Of a stretch of 64,000 nt of DNA, positions 57,822-64,000 are shown in pieces. This DNA comes from Undaria pinnatifida (lineage: Eukaryota > Sar > Phaeophyceae > Laminariales > Alariaceae), in NCBI GenBank assembly GCA_012845835.1, contig JABAKD010000013.1, forward strand, positions 8,719,128 to 8,783,127. Direction: 5' to 3'. The translations under genes and the position numbers were made by a program. Below the pieces are notes generated by a model that did no database searches, was not told the DNA's origin, and saw only the letters and a program-made list of their open reading frames with translations. Position 1 is the stretch's first letter. Each line of letters starts with the position of its first letter.

Positions 57822-59990
57822 ATTTGTGAGACAACCAACCGTGATCTTGGACTTGCACCTGCTGGAACTACTCCTGCCAACGATGCGCCTGGGACTTCTG
57901 GTGGTACGCCTGAGGAAGATAGCCCTGCCCCGCCGGAGGGAGTCAGTCCCCCGGTGCCGGTCAACGATGCGTATTTTCCTGGATCGTCGCCTGGTCCGGC
58001 GCCGCCGCTTGCTTCATCGCCCGCTGGTTCAGCTTCGTCTGGCGCTGCGCCGCAGGCTGGTTCTGTGCGTGGACGCGGTTCGTCTCGTGGTGGACAAGGT
58101 TCCGCGCCGATGCCTGCAGTCACCAGGTCTGCTTCGCGTGGCGGATCTGCCCGGGGAGGCATCACGCAGCGCGGTGGACGTGGCAGCGGGTCTGCACGTG
58201 GACGTGGTACTCGTGGTGGACGAGGTTCCACGTCGACGCCTGCAACCACCAGGTCTGCTTCGAGCGTACCCACTGCAAAGACCATCAGCGAGCTTCGTCG
58301 CCTCTCCTACGCGTTTACCGTGAAGGGGGAGTTTCCCGACATCGCCCACAGGGACTGCACATTCGGCTTCACGGAATATGCGTACGCTGTGGGAACAACG
58401 CAACCGAATGTTCCCCGAACAATCAAGGAAGTGCGGGCCACGCTCGAAACCGCCCAGTGGAACGCAGCAGCAGAACGCGAGATCGCGAGTCTTTAAGATC
58501 GTCAAGTTTACAAGCTTGTTCCGCGCTCTGCCGTTCCCGCTGGACGGAAGCGAATCAATTCGAAATGGGTGTTCAAGCGCAAGGCGGACGGCTCCTTCAA
58601 GGCTCGTGTAGTGGCGCAAGGTTGGAACCAAGTTCTTGGCCTTGACTCTGGCAGCATCTACGCCCCGGTGTGCATGATTCAGAGCGTGCGGATCATATGC
58701 TGCATGGCCGTGCACTTCAGCCTGCTTCTACACCAGATGGACGTCTCAACTGCCTTCCTGTACGCGGATATCCAGGAGTTGGTCTTCGTTGAGCAGCCGC
58801 CTGGCTTCGAGGTCAAGGACAAGGATAGAGATAAGCTGGTGATGCAGCTAGAGAAGCGCCTCTACGGGCTGGCCCAAAGCCCCGAGAAGTGGTTCAACGT
58901 CATCGATCCCGCCCTTGTCGAGATCGGCTTTGTTCCGCTTTAGTCCGACACGTGTGTTTACTTGTACGATCACGACGGTGTTCGGATCTACTTGACCCTC
59001 TACGTGGACGATCTCCTCCTGGCCAGCAACAACTCTGACGCCATGGCGACGGTGAAAGAGAAGTTGAAGCAGCGTTTCAAGATGACCGACATGGGAGCGG
59101 TGTCGCTCGTCTTGGGCATGGAGATAAAGCGAGACCTTGAGCGTGGCACTCTCACGATCTCTCGAGAGGCTTACTCCAAGTCCATCCTGGAGAGGTTCGG
59201 AATGTCGGAATGCAAGCCGACCCACACGCCGGGGTACGGTTCCGAACTCTCCAACCAGCAGCCTGACGAGCCTTTGCTGGACGAGGAAGGAAAGAAGCGC
59301 TACCAGGGCATCATGGGGTGCCTAATGTATGTTTCTCAAGTGTTAAGGTACGACATCATGTATGCCGTTGGTCAACTGGCTCGCACGATGGCGAAACCCA
59401 GCAAGATCCACATGGTGGCGGCGAAGCACACTCTTCGCTACCTCGCGGGGAAAACCGACTTCAGCATTAGGTACAAGACGGGAGGTTTCAAGCTTGCAGT
59501 CTTTTCGGACTCCAACTGGGCCAACAACCCGGACATGGGAAAGTCCACCTCATGTTACTTGTCGATGCTGTGCGATGCGCCGATTGGCTTCAAGTCGGGG
59601 CTACAAGGTCTGACTGCCATGTCGACCATGGAGGCGGAGCTGGTCGCGTCGGCTTTGGCGATGAAGGAAGCAATGTTCTGCTCGAACATGTTGACTGAGC
59701 TAGGGTTCGGCAAGGACTTTGCGAAAGTGCCGTTGTACTGCAACAACACAGCGACGCTGCACGCGCTGGGAAACAGCTTCTTCAGCTCGAGGACGAAGCA
59801 CATCGCGCTGCGCTTCTTCTTCATCCGAGATCTTGTGTCGGAGGGAAGGATCTCCATCCACTACATCCCGACCGACATCAACCCTGCCGGCATTGGCACA
59901 AAGCACCTGAACAAGCATCGCTTCAGGAACCTGCTGGACATTATCAGCAACTTCAACGTGAACGACTTCATCAACAGCCAGTTCAATTAG
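57822..59990 (+). pseudogene. copia reverse transcriptase and RNase H, interrupted
   Basis: A Gly/Arg/Ser-rich linker is followed by the polymerase opening motif KWVFKRKADGSFKARVVAQG, the LHQMDVSTAFLYADI block with its Asp, GFEVK and RLYGLAQSPEKW. The active-site motif YVDD is at 59001-59012. The RNase H part has FSDSNWANN, STMEAELVA, NNTATLHALGN and RTKHIALRFFFIRD, ending near 59990. In-frame stops lie at 58494-58496 and 58941-58943, both between otherwise well-kept blocks. From 58944 to the end the frame is intact for 348 codons. It is a relic of an RNA-dependent DNA polymerase. Confidence 0.9.
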
Positions 59991-60270
59991 TTGTGTTATA
60001 TGTTTGTGTGTTTGTTTTGAATCTGTTCTGTTAGTGCGAATCAACTTGCTCTTTCTGTAATCGACATTCGGCCTCGCACCATCACTGGTTGAACGAGCCA
60101 TGTAGGATTGGAAGTCATGGTAGTCTGGTTTGTGCAGTAGCAGGTACTCTTTAGCAAGCGCATGAATATATTGTTGCACGTATAGGACTCACGTATAGGA
60201 CTGAAGCATCACGTGGTACTTTAGTGGTTGAAACGCATGAAACGAAAATACTTGCTTGAATTAATAATCA

Positions 60271-60378
60271 TTAGTTTGGTACGAGTTAGAGCAACTTCCA
60301 TTGAGGGGGAGCGTTATGGAAATATTAGTTTGGTACGAGTTAGAGCAACTTCCATTGAGGGGGTGTTATGGAAATGTT
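60271..60378 (+). repeat. 54-bp tandem duplication across the polypurine tract and LTR edge
   Basis: The unit beginning TTAGTTTGGTACGAGTTAGA and including CCATTGAGGGGG plus the first bases of the LTR occurs at 60271-60324 and 60325-60378. The second purine run abuts the 3' LTR start at 60364 and acts as the polypurine tract. Confidence 0.85.
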
Positions 60379-60802
60379 AGCACATAGCCATTATGAGTAA
60401 ATGTTCAGTAGAACTGCTCTTGTGTATAGTAGATCTCATATGTGTCGGTTCGAGTGTAATGCACGTATTGTGCGGAGGAATTACTTTCGTAGGATTCTCC
60501 GCTTGATATCCAGGTAGCTCACTCTCTCGCGTGGCTCTCTCTTGTAGATCTTTCCGGATCATAGCTGTCCTAGTCATCTCTGGAAGCAGCCGTCGTCTGG
60601 GCTCCTGCAACTCTGCGGTTTATATCTGTGTGTATTGGCCGAATTAAGCGCCATCGTTGTACTATTATTCAACATCTTCTCTACATCTCCGAAGCACTTC
60701 GTCTTCCAGGCTATTCTCTTGCACCGTGCCATCATCTCGACTAACGTCGACGGCGCAGCCTCTCAAACCACCGTGCCAGGGTATCACACATTATCCATGA
60801 CA
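60364..60802 (+). repeat. 3' LTR of the copia element
   Basis: Same ends as the 5' LTR, with internal substitutions and short deletions. It is followed by the AAGAG target duplication. Confidence 0.9.
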
Positions 60803-60807
60803 AAGAG
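60803..60807. repeat. Target-site duplication, right copy (AAGAG)
   Basis: Exact copy of 53457-53461. Confidence 0.9.
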
Positions 60808-63800
60808 GCACCGTATTTCTCGAGACACGGCCGGAAGCCGGCTTCGAAACCGGCGATTTCGTTAAAAAAATGTTGGGGGGGATACCGTCGACCGACTCTT
60901 AAGTTTTTCGTTTTTTCCAGGAAAAAGTACATTTAGGTGCATGTATTCGTACAGGATCGGGCAGACGCACCGCTCGAGCTGTGCCACCGCTCGCGAGCGC
61001 ACAAGACTGGGCAGGGTCGTTCCCAAGGTCATTGCCAGGTCATGAATAGTCGCAAAAGTTGCAGTGAGTTGCTGAGCTCTCTTCGTCGAGTTGACAAAGT
61101 GACCGCACCAAGCAAGGCGGCCGAACGAACGACCCCGCTGATGACAGTAAGTAGCTGAGATTTTGTTGTCATGTTGGGCGTTGTAGCGCAACGAGTTGGC
61201 AATGAATTTCACTTCCCAAAACACAGACACCTGCCTACCAGTCAAGCAAACTGCAGTGGGACAACCATGCGGGTGATTTCCGCGAGCGTTGCTGCTGTCG
61301 TGATGGTTCTGTGCCGGGTGGACTATTTTTTTGCGAGTCAACTGAGGCTCGTACGGTATATACTCGTTAATATTCAACCCTCGTCGATTTCGGAAAAATA
61401 CCGGAATTTCAAAAAAAAACTGAAACGTTTTGTACGTATCGTTAAGAACCACCCTTTCGTAGCAGTGCTTGCGAGAACACCACAGGTCCGTCATTTCACG
61501 GCTTCCAATCGCCCGAAAATACTCTCGCCGTGACACCACCGACCGCGCACTGTGCTATTCGCAAACAATATCGTCTCGAGTAAGGTGGTGAGGGGCTACG
61601 TATATCATACGACTACGAGTACACGTCTGATATGTTAGCGACAGCGCAATGAATTAGGATACGATGGACTACCTGACTCCGTTGTACCAGTATTCATAGC
61701 AAAATAACCACCTTTAATAGCGTGGGGGGGGTCATTATATACGATAACCTAAGAGAGCCCAAAGACAAATTCGGATCTGCATACGATACGATGTATCAGG
61801 GAGCAGTCGCCTTCAAGAACGACTATATACGGTGCGCGCAAATTATGGCCTTCAAGAACGACTGCACGGTTCGTACCGAAGCAGCGAAGCATGAAGAAGG
61901 AACTTCCCTCCCAGACAACTCGGACAACAATATTGTATATTAATTGCACAGATCCGCCGATATCTCATTACCTCGTCTAGGGTGAAACGAAGGAATTATA
62001 ATGCTACATGCTCAATTCGCGCTCCCATTGGTAGTGCCCTCCGGGGGTGACCAGTTCCCTGATAATTGCCTGGTTTATCCTTTATTTTTATAAGGTCATT
62101 TTTTCGCCGTGAGTTCCTATTTATTGTGGTTCACACCACTTCTAACCCTCTGGTCGAGTGTTCTTTTATTAAGTGGTTATCTCCTGAACGTTTCCCTTAT
62201 TCTATCCCCGGACAATGTGGGTATACGACCTTCAGTGAGAGTTGAAATTCGAGCCTCTTTTGTTCGACTATAAAGAATTAACCACGGAGCCACTCACTCA
62301 GCGCTGACTGAGTGGCTCAGTGCTGACTGGGTGGGTCAGCGGTATATTCTCGTGGTTCAGTGGTTTAGTGTTTATCACGAATAGGGGATACTGGGGTGAG
62401 TAAGGGTAGCACCTTTGCTCGTAGTAACGGGGCACGAGGGCCGGAGATTCTTTGACCAGCGTCGAGTTGCGTATTATTAACAGAACACAGCGCTCATGTC
62501 GAAGTATCCGTACAACATGCTTGTTTGCTGAGTGTGCGAATATCGATAGCTTTGAAGCGCGTGGAGATGGAAATACATGGATGGCGTCCTCGCTTTCCGT
62601 CGCAAGGCGGCATGCGTCAGCTGCAGTGTGCTTGTGGTGACACCTAAGAACGTCCAGGCCACGCAACGCAGGGTATGGGAACCGGAGGCTCTCCTACACG
62701 CGAGAAACGGGGATTAGGGACAATGCCCGCGTCGCTGGTAGGTGACAGCCGCATATTAGTGGTATCAGCAGTGCCGTCTTCGAACACGATGTCGGGGTAG
62801 CATTGGCGATGCCGTGCTGCTGCATGGCTTTATACGAGGTGGTTACAAAGTAGTGCCGGGATATTGGATGAGTGGGAAACATGAGCGTCCTCAGAAAAAA
62901 ATGTGTTTCTCCCGGTAATAATGGACGTAGGTGTGGGCAGGACGTCCAACTGGTATTAAACTATTTTCTTCGACCGATTCGTACGAATGCGCCCTAATTC
63001 AATGTTGTCGTGGCGCGATTAAGCGTGAAGAACACCTGCCACCGGTACAAAAACAGATTGATATGGCGAAGGCTGTACGCCACTGTGATCAACAGTAACA
63101 ACCGAAAGGGAGCTTGGATCATCCGGCTTATTTCTGATAGCTGGGTACGAGCGGAGAGTGGTGCTGACCGTCGTCAGAACCCGGGTGATAATGGCCACTT
63201 CTTGCGTTGTTGCGGTCACCACCATGGATACTGAGGGAGTGCTCGTGAAAGAGCCACCGTCTGTTTGGTGCCAGTCGAAACGATAGCTGAAGCCCCCGAG
63301 TGAGGTTGCGCAGGAGCATCTCCTTTCTCTGACAGTTCCATAGTATGGAAAACCACGACTGCGAAGACGAACGGTGCCCTGTCTTGATGTGTCGCTCCCT
63401 ATGTTCGCACGTAGCTGCTCGGTCATTCACGGAGTGTAGCTACGAGTTTAGCTGGGCGAACCACGTGTACGATTGCGCCACCAATCATACCCCACCGATC
63501 ATTGGGTGAAAAATGGAGTAATATTGTTTGCTCGGTACGTGTTCGGCTGTGGTTACCGGTATTCTCTGACCAACCGCCGACGAACAAACAATGACCAGTG
63601 GAACCTATACTACTCGGATGTTGCTTGTTCAACTAGCGGTGATATGCGATGGATGGATAAGCTCCCAACAGCCACACTAGGCTGTGAGCGAGGCACTGCA
63701 GCACGCAGTGTGTAGAAGATAGTTTAAGATGTCTTTAGTATGTCGGCCCGGAAAGGGGTAGACGAATGCAGGGGGAAAGGTGGAGTGGGTCATGTGGGTC

Positions 63801-64000
63801 AACTCTCCACAGCCCAGGAATAACCGCTCGTAGTCGAATGCCTAAACCTCCTCGCATAGTGCCTACTCGTACACACCCGTGGGACTGCTCGTGGGTGATA
63901 CCACGAGACGATCCCTGTAACTTACCTCCGTGACATATCGTACGTAACCGTAACTTATTGCTAGGTTGTTCGTTGAGACAAGCTATATCGAACACCCTCC
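60808..64000. other. No certain gene; one unresolved coding candidate
   Basis: A minus-strand frame at 60862-61539 is open for 225 codons. Its best part (about 60955-61139, behind the acceptor-like TTACTGTCATCAG) reads as a plausible peptide, but the opposite strand also offers an exon-like segment ending at ACA|GTAAGT near 61148. Neither matches a family I know. Near 62280-62380 short GTGGCTCAGTG-type repeats are present. The rest has only short, motif-free frames. Confidence 0.35.

Larger units (their letters stand above)
53462..60802 (+). mobile_element. Ty1/copia LTR retrotransposon, decayed
   Basis: The 7.34 kb element has two LTRs of 450 and 439 bp (TGTTATGG...CATGACA), a perfect 5-bp target duplication and gag-pol in copia order: Gag, protease, integrase, reverse transcriptase, RNase H. 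Integrase ahead of reverse transcriptase places it in Ty1/copia (Pseudoviridae). The coding region is interrupted by several in-frame stops and frameshifts, and the two LTRs differ by many substitutions and small indels, so this is an old, inactive copy. It lies upstream of the SDR gene in the opposite orientation. Confidence 0.95.

Overview
The window is nuclear DNA of an intron-rich eukaryote. No bacterial operon, Shine-Dalgarno site, rRNA gene or CRISPR array is visible. Four protein-coding genes can be reconstructed with canonical GT..AG introns and consistent reading phases. Each carries several introns, some longer than 5 kb, and the space inside and between genes is packed with mobile elements, minisatellites and tandem duplications. 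One gene belongs to a family best known from land plants, one couples lipocalin domains to a Cys-rich domain, and the introns are large and repeat-filled. A brown alga or related stramenopile is my best guess at the source, but this is an inference without a database search.

Layout. 1-9.0 kb: repeat-dominated DNA with a fold-back element, GGTACC and GACCC minisatellites, CTG-rich blocks and a LINE 3' remnant; no host gene recognised. 9.03-17.5 kb (+): an ARFRP1-type small GTPase gene whose first coding exon is just the ATG. Its 6.1 kb second intron holds a small non-autonomous LTR element with recognisable primer-binding and polypurine sites. 17.8-27.5 kb (-): a large C-terminally anchored membrane protein resembling plant At5g58100 (DUF7906 family). 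Its 6.15 kb first intron holds tandem duplications and a deleted pogo-type transposon. 27.85-35.7 kb (+): a secreted two-lipocalin protein with a C-terminal Cys-rich NYCN domain, divergent from the previous gene across about 320 bp. 35.7-38.4 kb: convergent intergenic DNA. 38.4-51.95 kb (-): a type-10 17beta-hydroxysteroid / 3-hydroxyacyl-CoA dehydrogenase (SDR family) spread over 13.6 kb. 53.46-60.80 kb (+): a complete but decayed Ty1/copia retrotransposon with two LTRs and a 5-bp target duplication. 60.8-64 kb: no certain gene.

The four genes do not form a pathway. The GTPase belongs to Golgi trafficking, the DUF7906 protein and the lipocalin to the secretory or membrane system, and the SDR probably to mitochondrial fatty-acid or branched-chain oxidation. 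Gene order is GTPase (+), DUF7906 (-), lipocalin (+), SDR (-), so neighbours are alternately convergent and divergent. Exon positions were derived by hand from splice sites, reading phase and family motifs. Those supported by all three are given as exact, and transcription starts and poly(A) sites were not located.
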